Origin: Neorhizobium galegae
GTDB lineage: Bacteria; Pseudomonadota; Alphaproteobacteria; Rhizobiales; Rhizobiaceae
Direction of reading: 5' to 3'
NCBI RefSeq assembly: GCF_017877055.1
Contig: NZ_JAGIPG010000001.1
Location: forward strand, 682,001 to 746,000
Length of the DNA stretch: 64,000 bases
Shown here: piece by piece, positions 1 through 9,425 of the stretch
Position numbering within the stretch: the stretch's first letter is position 1
Layout of the letters: each line of letters begins with the position of its first letter
Notes under the pieces: model-generated
What the model was told of the DNA's origin: nothing
Database searches by the model: none
What the model saw: only the letters and a program-made list of their open reading frames with translations
Made by a program: the position numbers and the translations under genes

Positions 1-70
1 TTATTTAGGCTGCTGCCGTTCAAGCCACGCAAAGGCTGCGGGGAAGAACAGCTGCCGTTCCGGCTGAGCC
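1..70. other. window edge, no supported gene
   Basis: The minus strand has a stop codon at positions 1-3 and an open frame of about 34 codons behind it, bounded upstream by another stop near 106, inside the antiporter gene. The frame has no ATG and no ribosome binding site. It could be the end of a decayed gene or chance; I make no call. Confidence 0.2.
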
Positions 71-1918
71 CTATGCCGGACCTTCCGGCGGCACGGTGCC
101 CGGCTTCACGGGGACGTGCTTGCCGCGATATCTGCGGACCAGATCGCGGATGCGGTGGGCGATCTCGCGCATGTTGATGAAGATCGGCAGGTTGGTTGCC
201 GGTTCCACCGGTTCCAGCGAAATGCCGATGCTGCGGACATGTTCGTGCTCGTCGAGTTCGCGCACGATCAGGATGATCGAGCCGAAGCGGATGCGGTCGG
301 CATAATCCGCCCGGCCGCCGAGCCTGGAGGTGACGAGGTCGCCGACGGTCATGTTCTGCTCGTTGGCGGAGAGCAGGCCGGGGCCGTAGGCCGCGTCGAG
401 TTCCTTGGCGGGCCTCGTCGGCGAGATGGCAAACGCGCCGAAAAATTCGGCATCGTCCTCGTCGACCGGCACCTGACTTGCGAAGATGCGGTCGAGCAGT
501 TTCGAATAGGCGGGCGAAATGAACAGGTAGACCTGGTCGTTCTCCTTCAGCCGGCCGGCATATTGGTAACGCATGCTGCGGCCGTCGCGGATGACCAGCG
601 AGGGCATTGCCCAGCGGGGGATGCGCTCGCCCTGCAGGATCGGGCTGTCCTTCATGACGCGGTAGGAGATCAGCTCGTGATGGGCGGTGCCCGGCAGGTC
701 GAGCTCGACCTTGTCGACGGCGCCGATGCGCGGCGGAATGATCAGGCCGAGCTTGTGGGCGACGGGCTTGATCGTCCAGCCCTGGACGAGGAGGGAGACG
801 AGCACGATGATGAAGGTGATGTTGAAGAAGAGCTGCCCGTTCTCGACGCCGCTCAGGATCGGCATGATCGAGAGCAGGATGGAGACGGCGCCGCGCAGGC
901 CGACCCAGGCGAGGAAGCTGGTCTCCTGCTGGGTGAAATCATAGGGCAGCAGGCTCAGCCAGACCGCGATCGGCCGGGCGACGAAGATCAGGAAGAGCGC
1001 CAGCCCGATGGCCGGCAGGAGGATGGCCGGGAATTGCGAGGGCGTGGCGAGCAGGCCGAGCACCAGGAACATGATGATCTGCGCAAGCCATGTCAGTCCC
1101 TCGTTGAAGCGGATGATCTGGGGCTTGGCGAACATCTTGCGGTTGCCGGAATAGATGCCCGCCACATAGACCGCCAGGAAGCCGCTGCCGCCCATGGCGC
1201 CGGTGAAGGAAAAGACGAGCAGCGCCAGCGTCAGCACGAAGATCGGCGCCAGGCCGCGGTCGGAGGTGAAGCGGTTCAGCACCCAGACGATCATCATGCC
1301 GCCCAACAGCCCGCAGATGACGCCGAGCCCCATTTCCTCGACGAACAGGAACAGGAAGTGCAGGTCGAGGCCGGAAAGGCCCTGGCCGGTCGCCAGGAGC
1401 TCGGCGAGCGCTATCGTCAGGAAGATCGCCATCGGATCGTTGGTGCCGGACTCGACTTCGAGCGTCGAGCGCACCTTGTCGCGGATGTTGATGCCGCTGA
1501 CGCGCAGCAGGAAGAAGACGGCGGCGGCATCCGTCGAGGCGACGATCGAGCCGAGCAGCAGGCCCTCGAGCCAGTTGAAGTCGAGAAGGATCGTCGCGGC
1601 GAAGGCGAAGATGCCGGTCGTTAGCAACACCCCGACCGAGGCGAGCGTGACCGCCGGAACCGCGGCGATGCGAAACGAATGGATGGGAGTCATAAAGCCG
1701 GAATCGAACAGCACGATCGCCAGCGCCAGATATCCCAGCATGAAGGTGAAGGAATAGTTCTCGAAATTGATGCCGAGGCCGTCGACGCCGGCGAGCAGGC
1801 CGATCGACAGGAAGACCAGCAGCAGGGGGGCACCGAAGCGGAAGGCGAGGAGGCTCGAAAGGGCAGCCGCCAGCACCAGGACCGTGCCGACCAGCAGGAT
1901 GATGTAAAACGCCTCCAC
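71..1918 (-). CDS. cvrA: CvrA-type potassium/proton antiporter
   Basis: Predicted inner-membrane cation/proton antiporter of the CPA1 type that exports K+ and helps control cytoplasmic ion levels. The first ~400 residues are a hydrophobic Na+/H+ exchanger domain of about 12 membrane segments, with the transport-site stretch ESGTNDPMAIFL. After it come a cytosolic TrkA-C/RCK_C-like domain (about residues 415-490) and a C-terminal transporter-associated domain, the usual CvrA arrangement. I start it at GTG 1918 (VEAFYIILL), giving 615 residues, because GGAAGGGA lies just upstream. The frame stays open to 2080, but that extension is proline- and arginine-rich and looks non-coding. It is a single-gene unit. 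Family is clear; the ion specificity comes from the family, not from visible residues. Confidence 0.85.
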   Translation of the reverse strand: MEAFYIILLVGTVLVLAAALSSLLAFRFGAPLLLVFLSIGLLAGVDGLGINFENYSFTFMLGYLALAIVLFDSGFMTPIHSFRIAAVPAVTLASVGVLLTTGIFAFAATILLDFNWLEGLLLGSIVASTDAAAVFFLLRVSGINIRDKVRSTLEVESGTNDPMAIFLTIALAELLATGQGLSGLDLHFLFLFVEEMGLGVICGLLGGMMIVWVLNRFTSDRGLAPIFVLTLALLVFSFTGAMGGSGFLAVYVAGIYSGNRKMFAKPQIIRFNEGLTWLAQIIMFLVLGLLATPSQFPAILLPAIGLALFLIFVARPIAVWLSLLPYDFTQQETSFLAWVGLRGAVSILLSIMPILSGVENGQLFFNITFIIVLVSLLVQGWTIKPVAHKLGLIIPPRIGAVDKVELDLPGTAHHELISYRVMKDSPILQGERIPRWAMPSLVIRDGRSMRYQYAGRLKENDQVYLFISPAYSKLLDRIFASQVPVDEDDAEFFGAFAISPTRPAKELDAAYGPGLLSANEQNMTVGDLVTSRLGGRADYADRIRFGSIILIVRELDEHEHVRSIGISLEPVEPATNLPIFINMREIAHRIRDLVRRYRGKHVPVKPGTVPPEGPA

Positions 1919-2148
1919 CGATAAGTCCCTTCCTTCGCACCTCTCGCCGACACGATCCCCGTCCGCAGCCCCGGAACCGGAACTGTGCCACGCCGCAACG
2001 CGGCCATGCAAGAATGGGGCAGATCCCGGCCGAGGGCCAGGCGAATCGACTGATCGATTAGGCGGGAACAATTCCGGCAAGAGAAGGGCAGGGGCGGGAA
2101 AAAGATGGACTCGTGCCTTGGTGCCGATGGCTTTTCAAAGATCGGAGA

Positions 2149-2207
2149 GCCCACACGAATGCGGAACCTCAATAGAGTTTAATTAAGTGGCTCCGCATTC
2201 GCGTGGC
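2149..2207. repeat. 20-bp inverted repeat in non-coding DNA
   Basis: GCCCACACGAATGCGGAACC at 2149-2168 faces GGCTCCGCATTCGCGTGGC at 2189-2207. The arms match over nearly 19 positions around an AT-rich 20-base loop. It lies upstream of the antiporter on the minus strand. There is no U-run, so it is not a classic intrinsic terminator. It may be the 3' stem of the RNA proposed next to it, or a mobile palindrome. Confidence 0.6.
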
Positions 2208-2490
2208 CTTCGGCGTCTTTTCGGGGCTTCCGGCCCCTACAGGTGATCACCTTGCCCCACTGCGTGGCTTTGTTCGCGGCTTCCTTTCGGGAAACCTTGC
2301 CACTTGCACGGCCAATCCGAACCCGGCCCGGTGGCCAGGGGGAGGCTTGATAGGGTTCGGGTTGCCCCTAACCCATGGTTTTCACCTCTTCCATCATCCC
2401 CGCACGTTACGGTTCCGATGAAAGCGCCGGCCCCCGCCTGCCCGCGAACGTCTCGCGAAACACTCCGGTGGTGAGAGCGAGGGGGATTGT
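2149..2490 (-). ncRNA. candidate structured RNA of unknown family
   Basis: No convincing protein frame exists here, but the minus strand can form a series of compact helices. In plus coordinates these are GGGTT/AACCC at 2359-2374, GGCTTCC/GGAAACC around a TTTCG-type loop at 2278-2296, the perfect palindrome AGGTGATCACCT at 2241-2252, GGGGC/GCCCC around TTCCG at 2223-2237, and the 20-bp stem at 2149-2207. I compared it by eye with RNase P, tmRNA, SRP RNA, 6S, cobalamin, FMN and TPP elements, and none fits. It could be a free-standing small RNA or a long leader of the antiporter gene about 230 bases downstream. Strand and borders are inference. Confidence 0.3.
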
Positions 2491-3060
2491 AGACGCGATG
2501 AGATGGGGGGTGGAACATCGAGGGTGAAAAAATCTGAACGGTGTGTCGCAGTACAGGACTTGTACGGAGCGAATGTCTTCAATGTCTCCCTTCGGCCCGA
2601 GCGAACATTTATTTCGTGTCAAAGGATACGACCGCTTTGCAGCGTCATTTCAGTCATCCAGACAGGCTCCGAGATTTCCTCTAAATCTGCAGTTCGGCTT
2701 ATGCGACTTGAATGTCCAGCTCGAGGAAAGTCGTCAGTCCGCTTTCGGCGCAGTCACTCGAAAGCCCGACATCATGCGCCTAGCCAGGTTGGGGCCGGAA
2801 ACTCACCGTCAGTTTCTGGCGCTTGCGCGACCAAGCAAGACATCTGGTACGCGCGGTATGCGAAGCTTTGGCTACGCGGGCGTAGATTTTTGGCGACCAT
2901 CGTATCAGTTTATGGGCCGTAGAGGGGCTTTGCTCCAGCTATTCGCCGCGGCCAGAGACGCGTTAAGACGGCCAGTTTGAACGTCGCCCATATCACAGTA
3001 TTGCCGGTAATATGGGGGCAGCGCTGCCGGTGCGACCCTGCGACCGGGACGTTGCACATC
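2491..3060. other. non-coding stretch, no gene seen
   Basis: About 570 bases with less biased base use than the surrounding chromosome. Frames of up to 145 codons are open on the plus strand, but they lack ribosome binding sites and have low-complexity, arginine- and serine-rich translations. I see no transposase motif and no terminal repeats. It may be decayed sequence at the edge of the hydrolase/AraC insertion. Confidence 0.4.
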
Positions 3061-3096
3061 GATGCTACCGACCACCACCAGGCGGGCGGTAGCATC
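3061..3096 (-). terminator. hairpin downstream of the hydrolase gene
   Basis: GATGCTACCG (3061-3070) and CGGTAGCATC (3087-3096) form a perfect 10-bp inverted repeat. It begins 13 bases past the hydrolase stop on the minus strand. A U-run is missing, so termination may be weak or Rho-assisted. Confidence 0.45.
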
Positions 3097-3108
3097 GGTT
3101 GACGAGAG

Positions 3109-3879
3109 CTACTTTGCTCCTGCCGCTGCTTCTATGACTGCAGCCACTTCCTTGGCGTGCGAGGCCAGCGAGGCGTGGCTACCCTCGACCGTCGTCACCT
3201 TGGCCTTCATCCGTTCGGCAAAGAAAGCCTGTGCGTGGGGATCAAGGACGAGGTCCTTGGAGCTCAGGACGTACCAGCTTGGCTTGTCGTGCCACGCCGC
3301 GACCTCAGCAGGCGCATCGAAGGCAGTGTGGTTGATCGGCATCTGGTGCGCTGCCAGATGTTCACCGATCTTCTTGGGCAGGTCGCCCGCCACTGCAGTG
3401 GGGAATACTGCAGGATCGATGGTCAGGTAACCCTTTGCGTCGGGCCGAATGGCCTTCACGCCGGGGGTTGCCGGACCGCTGGCCGCCAATGCTGTGATGG
3501 TTTCACCTTTCTCGGGCGCAAAGGCCGAGACATAGACGAGTGATGCCACCTTGGCGTAGTTGCCCGCCTCGCCGATCACCACGCCACCCCAGGAATGGCC
3601 CACTAGGACAACTGGGCCATTTTGTGCATCCAGCACCGCATTGGTGGCAGCGACGTCGTTAGCAAGCGAGGTCAGTGGGTTCTTTACCGCGGTCACGTTG
3701 TAGCCCTTGGCGGTCAGGATTGCAGCGACGCCGTCCCAACTGGTCTCGTCGACGAAGGCGCCGTGGACAAGAACGATGTTCTTAATTGTTCGACCCGGGA
3801 GTGCCGTCTGGGCCCATGCGGGTGCAGCACCAAGCATGGCGGTCGTTAGCATTAGGGCGGACATAAGAAGAGATTTCAT
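3109..3879 (-). CDS. secreted alpha/beta hydrolase (esterase type)
   Basis: Predicted exported hydrolase of the alpha/beta fold, similar in layout to plant methyl-esterase and pyrethroid-hydrolase-like EstC proteins. Residues 1-23 form a Sec signal peptide ending in PAWA. The nucleophile elbow GHSWGG is near residue 94, an oxyanion-type HGAFVD motif near residue 40, and the catalytic His is probably in EGSHASL near residue 234. At 256 residues it is complete. GGAGCT precedes ATG 3879. It is divergent from the AraC regulator at 4047, with 167 bases between, so that protein is the obvious candidate regulator. Its substrate cannot be told from sequence. Base use is less GC-skewed than in gap or tkt, which fits acquisition. 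Confidence 0.8.
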   Translation of the reverse strand: MKSLLMSALMLTTAMLGAAPAWAQTALPGRTIKNIVLVHGAFVDETSWDGVAAILTAKGYNVTAVKNPLTSLANDVAATNAVLDAQNGPVVLVGHSWGGVVIGEAGNYAKVASLVYVSAFAPEKGETITALAASGPATPGVKAIRPDAKGYLTIDPAVFPTAVAGDLPKKIGEHLAAHQMPINHTAFDAPAEVAAWHDKPSWYVLSSKDLVLDPHAQAFFAERMKAKVTTVEGSHASLASHAKEVAAVIEAAAGAK

Positions 3880-4046
3880 TTGGAGCTCCTATAGGACGCA
3901 TGAGCGCGATTGCTTAGTTCGGATAATCTGCAATGCTGTCGGCTACTCGACGGCATGAAGACCAGGATGGCCCTGCCTTCGCGGAAACACTTGAACTGCC
4001 CAGATAAATCCTCGCTGAAGGCAAAACCAAACTAGGGCTTACCGAG

Positions 4047-5045
4047 ATGGATCACTATGACCCGAACTCCGCAATGCATGCTCCGTCGTCCAAAAATGCG
4101 ATCATGCTCGCCTCTCGGGTGGATTTGCTCTCCCAGATTTTGGCTATGGTCAGCCTGCATGGCGAAATCGTCTTTACCGTCGAGCTCAGCCAACCCTGGG
4201 CGCTACGCTTTCATCCAGGAGCAGCTTATTTCTTCATCGTGCTCGAAGGGGGCCTGACGATTGTGAACGATCAGGGCCATGCCTTGCAGGTGGCAACTGG
4301 CGATCTGATCATGCTGCCTCGGGGCCATGGACACGGCTTGAGCGATGGCGAGTGTGCAACTGAGGCTGACTTGGCAGCCCTGATGGCGGCGCAGGTTACC
4401 GCCGAAAAACTCAATGTCTCCCACGGCGGGGGCGGCCAACAGACCAAGCTTATCGCTGGAGCCTTTCGGTTCGAAAGCGCTTCCGTGCCCTGGCTCGTAT
4501 CGGCACTGCCGTCGGTCATTCACATTCCAAAAGCCAGCGGCGAGACCGCCGGATGGGCCGAAGGCCTTGGCTACTTCATGATGAAGGAAGCCCAGGAGGT
4601 GTATCCCGGCGCGTCCATCATGATTTCACGGCTGATCGACGTGCTGGTGATCAGTATCCTGCGTAGCTGGGTGCGGATCGAGCGGGGCGGCAATGTCGGC
4701 TGGCTTGGAGCGCTCGGGGATGCGCGCATCAGCCGCGCGCTCAAGGCCATCCACGACGAACCTTATCGGCGCTGGACCGTGCTCGATCTGGCTCGGGTGG
4801 CGGGCGTGTCCCGGTCCGGCTTCGCGGCGCGATTTACGGCATTGGTGAAAGAAGCGCCACTTTCCTACCACAGCCGCTTGCGGCTGACGCTCGCCTTGGG
4901 CTTGATGCGTCAGCCCGATGCCAAGGTTGGGTCGGTCGCCCGGCAAGTGGGCTATGATTCCGAAGCAGCCTTCAGCCGAGCCTTCAAGGCACAGTTTGGT
5001 TTTGCGCCCGTGAACGCCAAATCGACAACTATGCAGGATCGATGA
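4047..5045 (+). CDS. AraC-family regulator with N-terminal cupin domain
   Basis: DNA-binding activator of 332 residues. Residues about 25-215 are a cupin-type effector domain (FHPGAAYFFIVLEGG, then LPRGHGHGL) of the kind joined to AraC domains as cupin_6. Residues about 235-325 hold the two helix-turn-helix motifs of the AraC C-terminus, with the usual PLSYHSRLRL-type linker and a second HTH ending VGYDSEAAFSRAFKAQFG. It is divergent from the secreted hydrolase and most likely controls it. The ribosome binding site is poor. The next codon after the stop also opens an ATG, but nothing recognisable follows. The ligand is unknown. Confidence 0.85.
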   Translation: MDHYDPNSAMHAPSSKNAIMLASRVDLLSQILAMVSLHGEIVFTVELSQPWALRFHPGAAYFFIVLEGGLTIVNDQGHALQVATGDLIMLPRGHGHGLSDGECATEADLAALMAAQVTAEKLNVSHGGGGQQTKLIAGAFRFESASVPWLVSALPSVIHIPKASGETAGWAEGLGYFMMKEAQEVYPGASIMISRLIDVLVISILRSWVRIERGGNVGWLGALGDARISRALKAIHDEPYRRWTVLDLARVAGVSRSGFAARFTALVKEAPLSYHSRLRLTLALGLMRQPDAKVGSVARQVGYDSEAAFSRAFKAQFGFAPVNAKSTTMQDR

Positions 5046-5193
5046 TGGCGTGGAGCCGACGCAATGCATACCAGATTGTAAATGCGGCGAGCATAAGCAA
5101 ATGTCTACATTTGGGCGCGCCTGGTGACGTTTGCCGTCGAATTCCTCGCTTCTGTCGTGGCCAGCACCGCCGTCTCCGGCATTTCCCGCAAAC

Positions 5194-5221
5194 AAAAACC
5201 CCCTCCCTTGCGGGGAGGGGG
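5194..5221 (-). terminator. intrinsic terminator of gap
   Basis: On the minus strand CCCCCTCCC pairs with GGGAGGGGG around a 5-base loop, followed at once by TTTTTG. It lies about 40 bases past the gap stop. This is a textbook Rho-independent terminator; it also closes the region for the convergent AraC gene. Confidence 0.85.
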
Positions 5222-5263
5222 CGATATCCTGCCGGTGCCGCCCGAAGGCGGCCTCTGTGATCC

Positions 5264-6274
5264 TCAGATCAGCTTCGAGAACGCCACGGCCGTGTCGGCC
5301 ATGCGGTTCGAGAAGCCCCATTCGTTGTCGTACCAGGAGAGGATGCGCACGAAATTGCCTTCGAGCACCTTGGTCTGGTCGATCGCGAAGATCGAGGAAT
5401 GGCTGTCGTGGTTGAAGTCGCGGGATACGAGCGGCTCTTCGGTGTAGCCGAGGATGCCCTTCAGCGCACCGTTGGAGGCGGCCTTGATCGCTTCGTTGAC
5501 TTCGGCAACCGTGGTCGTCTTCTTGGCGACGAACTTGAAGTCGACGACCGAGACGTTCGGAGTCGGCACGCGGATCGAGGTGCCGTCGAGCTTGCCTTTC
5601 AGGTGCGGCAGGACCAGGCCGACGGCCTTGGCGGCGCCGGTCGACGTCGGGATCATCGACAAGGCGGCTGCGCGGGCGCGGTACAGGTCCTTGTGCATCG
5701 TGTCGAGGGTCGGCTGGTCGCCCGTGTAGGAGTGGATCGTGGTCATGAAGCCATGATCGATGCCAAGAGCGTCGTCGAGGACCTTGACGACCGGAACCAG
5801 GCAGTTGGTGGTGCAGGACGCGTTGGAGATGACCAGATGTTCGCGGGTCAGCTTGTCGTGGTTGACGCCGAAGACGACGGTGAGGTCGGCACCGTCGGCA
5901 GGCGCCGAGACGATGACGCGCTTGGCGCCGGCGGTCAGGTGGGCGGCCGCCTTGTCGCGGGCGGTGAAGATGCCGGTGCATTCGAGCGCGATATCGACGC
6001 CGAGTTCGCCGTGCGGCAGGGTCGCCGGATCCTTGATCGCGGTCACCTTGATCGGCTTGCCGCCGCCGACGGTGATCGTGTCGCCCTCGACCTTCACATC
6101 GGCCGGGAACTTGCCGTGGATCGAATCGTAGCGGAGCAGGTGGGCATTGGTCTCGACCGGGCCGAGGTCGTTGATGGCGACGACTTCGATGTCGGTGCGG
6201 CCGGATTCGACGATTGCGCGCAGAACGTTGCGGCCGATGCGGCCAAAGCCGTTGATGGCAACTTTTACAGTCAT
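5264..6274 (-). CDS. gap: glyceraldehyde-3-phosphate dehydrogenase (type I)
   Basis: NAD-dependent enzyme that oxidises and phosphorylates glyceraldehyde 3-phosphate in glycolysis and runs in reverse in gluconeogenesis. The Rossmann fingerprint INGFGRIGR is at residues 7-15, the active-site [10 protein letters not shown] near 150-160, and the conserved C-terminal [12 protein letters not shown] near 315. It is 336 residues, the normal length. A GGGAGAA ribosome binding site precedes ATG 6274. It follows tkt by 74 bases in the same direction and is probably co-transcribed with it. Rhizobial genomes usually continue with pgk after gap; here the next gene is an unrelated convergent AraC regulator, so the usual order is broken. 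Confidence 0.97.
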   Translation of the reverse strand: MTVKVAINGFGRIGRNVLRAIVESGRTDIEVVAINDLGPVETNAHLLRYDSIHGKFPADVKVEGDTITVGGGKPIKVTAIKDPATLPHGELGVDIALECTGIFTARDKAAAHLTAGAKRVIVSAPADGADLTVVFGVNHDKLTREHLVISNASCTTNCLVPVVKVLDDALGIDHGFMTTIHSYTGDQPTLDTMHKDLYRARAAALSMIPTSTGAAKAVGLVLPHLKGKLDGTSIRVPTPNVSVVDFKFVAKKTTTVAEVNEAIKAASNGALKGILGYTEEPLVSRDFNHDSHSSIFAIDQTKVLEGNFVRILSWYDNEWGFSNRMADTAVAFSKLI

Positions 6275-6348
6275 GTCATTCTCCCGAAAATGTGCGGTCT
6301 GTCTTGGCGGGGCGCGCTGGACGCGCCCCTTTCATGGTCAGTCTTTGC

Positions 6349-8331
6349 TCAGGCGAGCTGTTTTTCGGCTGCGGCGACAACCGCTTCCGCGGTGATGCCG
6401 AAGTGCTTGAAGAGGTCCTTGGCAGGGCCCGAGGCGCCGAAGGACTTCATGCCGATGAAGGTGCCCTTCGGGCCGATGAAGTGATCCCAGCCCTCGCGCA
6501 CAGCCGCTTCGACGGCGATCTTGACCGGCGAGTTGCCGATGACCGCGGCCTGGTAGGATTCCGGCTGGTCGAAGAAGAGCTCGACGCAGGGGACGGAAAC
6601 GACGCGGGTCGCGATGCCCTTGCCGTCCAGCGTCGCCTGGGCCTTCAGCGCCAGTTCGACTTCGGAGCCCGATGCGAAGATCGTCACTTTGGCGTCGGCC
6701 GCGGAGACGAGCTCGTAGGCGCCCTGGGCGCAGAGGTTCTTCTCTTCATAGGTCTTGCGGGCCGGCGCCAGGTTCTGGCGGGTCAGCGCCAGGCCGGACG
6801 GGCGGTGCTTTTCCTTGAGCGCCAGCTGCCAGCATTCGGCCGTCTCGGTCTCGTCGGCCGGGCGGAACATCAAGAGGTTCGGGATGGCGCGAAGTGCTGC
6901 GATCTGCTCGACCGGCTGGTGGGTCGGGCCGTCTTCGCCGACGCCGATCGAATCGTGCGTCCAGACGTGCACGACGCGGATGCCCATCAGGGCCGCGAGG
7001 CGGACGGACGGACGGCAGTAATCCGAGAAGATCAGGAAGCCGCCGGAATAGGGGATCAGTCCGCCATGCAGCGAGATGCCGTTCATGGCGGCGGCCATCG
7101 CATGTTCGCGGATGCCCCAGTGCATGTAGCGGCCGGAGAAGTCGGTCGGGGTGATCGACTTCATCTGGCTGGTCTTGGTGTTGTTGGACGGGGTCAGGTC
7201 GGCCGAGCCGCCGAGCGTTTCGATGACGATGCCGTTGATGACTTCGAGCGCATCCTCGGAGGCCTTGCGGGTGGCGACCGTCGGGTTGTTCTCGGCGATC
7301 TTCTTCTTGAAGGCGTCGATGGCGCTGTCGAAATTGCCCGGCAGGTCGCCGGCGAAACGGCGCACGAACTCGGACTTCTTGCCGGTTTCGGTCGAGGCCA
7401 GGCGATCCTCCCAATCCTTGCGGGTCTTGGTCGAGCGCAGGCCCGCGAGGCGCCATGCATCGAGAACGTCGGCCGGAACGGTGAAGGCTTCCGCCTCCCA
7501 GTTCAGCGCCTTGCGGGCGGCGGCGATTTCCTCGGCGCCAAGCGGCGAGCCGTGGACCTTGTGGGTGCCCTGCTTGTTGGGAGCGCCGAAGCCGATGATG
7601 GTCTTGCAGGCGATGAAGGTCGGGCGGTCGGACTTCTGGGCGGCTTCGATCGCAGCGGAAATCTGGTCGACGTCATGGCCGTCGATCTCGATCGTGTTCC
7701 AGTGGGCGGCCTTGAAGCGCATCACCTGGTCGGTCGAGTCCGACAGGGAGACGGCGCCGTCGATGGTGATCGAGTTGTTGTCCCAGAAGAGCACCAGCTT
7801 GTTGAGCTTGAGGTGGCCGGCAAGCGCGATCGCTTCCTGGCTGATGCCTTCCATCAGGCAGCCGTCGCCGCACAGCGCATAGGTGAAGTGGTTCTGCAGG
7901 TCGGAGCCGAATTCCTCTTCCAGCTTGCGCTCGGCGATCGCCATGCCGACGGCATTGGCAATGCCCTGGCCGAGCGGGCCGGTGGTGGTCTCGATGCCCG
8001 AGGCATGGCCGTATTCCGGATGGCCGGCGGTCTTGGAGCCGAGCTGGCGGAACTGCTTGATGTCTTCCATCGTCATGTCCTCGTAACCGGTGAGGAACAG
8101 CAGCGAATAGAGAAGCATGGAGCCGTGGCCGGCCGATAGCACGAAACGGTCGCGGTCCGGCCAGAGCGGGTTCTTCGGGTCGAATTTCAGGTAGCGGGTG
8201 AAGAGGACGGTCGCGATGTCGGCAGCGCCCATCGGCAGGCCGGGATGGCCGGAATTGGCCTTCTCTACAGCATCCATGGCAAGGAATCGGATCGCGTTCG
8301 CCATCCGGTTATGTTTGTCGAGAGAGGTCAT
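6349..8331 (-). CDS. tkt: transketolase
   Basis: Thiamine-diphosphate enzyme of the non-oxidative pentose phosphate pathway that moves two-carbon units between sugar phosphates. Visible marks are the N-terminal SGHPGLPMG, the GHGSM loop near residue 68, the ThDP motif [13 protein letters not shown] near 155, and [17 protein letters not shown] near 460 in the pyrimidine-binding domain. It has 660 residues, as expected. It lies upstream of gap on the same strand. The 74-base spacer holds a GGGGCGCG/CGCGCCCC hairpin without a U-run, which may tune read-through or mRNA stability. Confidence 0.97.
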   Translation of the reverse strand: MTSLDKHNRMANAIRFLAMDAVEKANSGHPGLPMGAADIATVLFTRYLKFDPKNPLWPDRDRFVLSAGHGSMLLYSLLFLTGYEDMTMEDIKQFRQLGSKTAGHPEYGHASGIETTTGPLGQGIANAVGMAIAERKLEEEFGSDLQNHFTYALCGDGCLMEGISQEAIALAGHLKLNKLVLFWDNNSITIDGAVSLSDSTDQVMRFKAAHWNTIEIDGHDVDQISAAIEAAQKSDRPTFIACKTIIGFGAPNKQGTHKVHGSPLGAEEIAAARKALNWEAEAFTVPADVLDAWRLAGLRSTKTRKDWEDRLASTETGKKSEFVRRFAGDLPGNFDSAIDAFKKKIAENNPTVATRKASEDALEVINGIVIETLGGSADLTPSNNTKTSQMKSITPTDFSGRYMHWGIREHAMAAAMNGISLHGGLIPYSGGFLIFSDYCRPSVRLAALMGIRVVHVWTHDSIGVGEDGPTHQPVEQIAALRAIPNLLMFRPADETETAECWQLALKEKHRPSGLALTRQNLAPARKTYEEKNLCAQGAYELVSAADAKVTIFASGSEVELALKAQATLDGKGIATRVVSVPCVELFFDQPESYQAAVIGNSPVKIAVEAAVREGWDHFIGPKGTFIGMKSFGASGPAKDLFKHFGITAEAVVAAAEKQLA

Positions 8332-8685
8332 GGCTAATCCGCTTTTTACGGGTGTCGGTCACGGTCCTCGTGGGACCACTTGAGGGGTGGCCCGGGGACC
8401 ACCTGAGAGCGGCTGATCCTTAGCAGGTGCAACGCGCAAGTCAACAAAAGCGCCGCCTTTACGAAGGGGTGATGACGAACTTTCCTGCAGCCTGCCTGAA
8501 TTGTGAGCAGCAGGTGGGCAGCCTGTGTCGAGCGACAGAAACATGGGGGACGATCCACAGTTAGGACACTTTTGAAGGACCTGGATTGATTGACCGGCTT
8601 GCGGGCGGTGAATAGTCTTCGGCCCGTGTTGGAGAGGCCGGTCGTATCGATTCGGCGCATTTCGCGTATCGACAGGAAGCTTCGC
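8332..8685. other. divergent promoter region of tkt and the DUF4164 gene
   Basis: About 350 bases between the start of tkt (minus) and the small coiled-coil gene (plus). It must hold both promoters, but I could not pick a confident -35/-10 pair. The only marked structure is a GGACCAC block found twice, near 8386-8402. No gene is supported. Confidence 0.4.
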
Positions 8686-8958
8686 ATGCCGTCGGAAAAG
8701 ACGATCGACATGGTGATTTCGGAACTCAGGGCGGCGATCGGCGGTCTGGAGAGCGCCGTTGATGCGCGCATCGAGCGCCAGCGTGAGACCCAGGACGTGG
8801 AAGGCGAGGTTCGCCGCGTGCACGCGGACCGGGCACGTCTGGCGCAGGAACTCGACCAGTCGCAATTCCGCGCCAATCGGCTGGAAGAAGTCAACCGGGA
8901 AGTCTCGCGGCGCCTTGTGACGGCGATGGAAACCATCCGCGCCGTGCTCGATCGCTGA
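8686..8958 (+). CDS. DUF4164 family coiled-coil protein
   Basis: A 90-residue, highly charged, mostly helical protein with heptad-like Leu/Ile/Val spacing through most of its length, typical of the DUF4164 family that sits next to zapA in rhizobia. I start it at ATG 8686 because AGGAAG lies 10 bases upstream; the frame is open further but without a better signal. It ends 25 bases before zapA and reads the same way, so the two are probably co-transcribed. The context suggests a cell-division role, but no function is known to me. Confidence 0.75.
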   Translation: MPSEKTIDMVISELRAAIGGLESAVDARIERQRETQDVEGEVRRVHADRARLAQELDQSQFRANRLEEVNREVSRRLVTAMETIRAVLDR

Positions 8959-8983
8959 TGCGCCAAGATCAAAAGGGAATGCC

Positions 8984-9361
8984 ATGGCCCAGGTAACGGT
9001 GATGATCGACGGCAAGGCCTATCGCATGGCCTGCGAGGAAGGGCAGGAAGACCACCTGACCGAACTCGCCGACCGGTTCGACCGTTATGTCGGGCATCTC
9101 AAGGGCCAGTTCGGCGAGATCGGCGACCTGCGCATCACCGTGATGGCCGGTATCATGATCATGGACGAGCTTTCGGAGATGACCCGCAAGCTTGGCCTGC
9201 TCGAGGCGGAGGTCGCGTCGCTCAAGTCCAACCGCGACGGAGCGCTCGAAAACCAGCAGCGCAACGAACAACAGGTGGTATCGGCGCTTGGTGAGCTCGC
9301 TTCGCGACTGGACGGCCTGACCGCCAAGCTCAACGGCCGCGCGCCGGCACCGATCAACTGA
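8984..9361 (+). CDS. zapA: cell division protein ZapA
   Basis: Small cytoplasmic protein that binds FtsZ and bundles its protofilaments at the division ring. The N-terminal globular part has the family pattern AQVTVMIDGKAYRMACEEGQ followed by a helix with LADRFDRYVGHLK; a long coiled coil fills residues about 60-110. At 125 residues it is slightly longer than the E. coli protein because of a proline-ended tail. As in E. coli, 6S RNA follows directly. Confidence 0.88.
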   Translation: MAQVTVMIDGKAYRMACEEGQEDHLTELADRFDRYVGHLKGQFGEIGDLRITVMAGIMIMDELSEMTRKLGLLEAEVASLKSNRDGALENQQRNEQQVVSALGELASRLDGLTAKLNGRAPAPIN

Positions 9362-9425
9362 TCCAAGTCGATAATAAAGGCTTTCCGCCACTGGTGCGGA
9401 CCGGCAATCACACATATATTGGCGA

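Noticed and set aside
116-1624. 502-codon open frame on the plus strand
   Set aside because: It is antisense to cvrA; the translation is a low-complexity run of Asp, Arg, Gln and Glu, as expected opposite a GC-rich membrane-protein gene.
2203-2421. 72-codon open frame on the plus strand
   Set aside because: It overlaps the proposed structured RNA, has no ribosome binding site, and its Gly/Pro/His-rich translation looks like read-out of hairpins.
2221-2490. cobalamin, FMN or TPP riboswitch, RNase P, tmRNA or SRP RNA
   Set aside because: Key blocks are absent: no B12-box context, no FMN GGGGCGGGGTGAAA core, no TPP CTGAGA, no GAGGAAAGTCC of RNase P, no T arm plus CCA or tag codons of tmRNA, no GGAAGGAAGC tetraloop region of SRP RNA.
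2503-2980. Plus-strand frames of 139 and 145 codons
   Set aside because: They overlap each other, lack ribosome binding sites and show no domain; possibly decayed DNA.
6292-8139. 615-codon open frame on the plus strand
   Set aside because: Antisense to tkt, which has complete motifs; the frame shows no domain and a biased composition.
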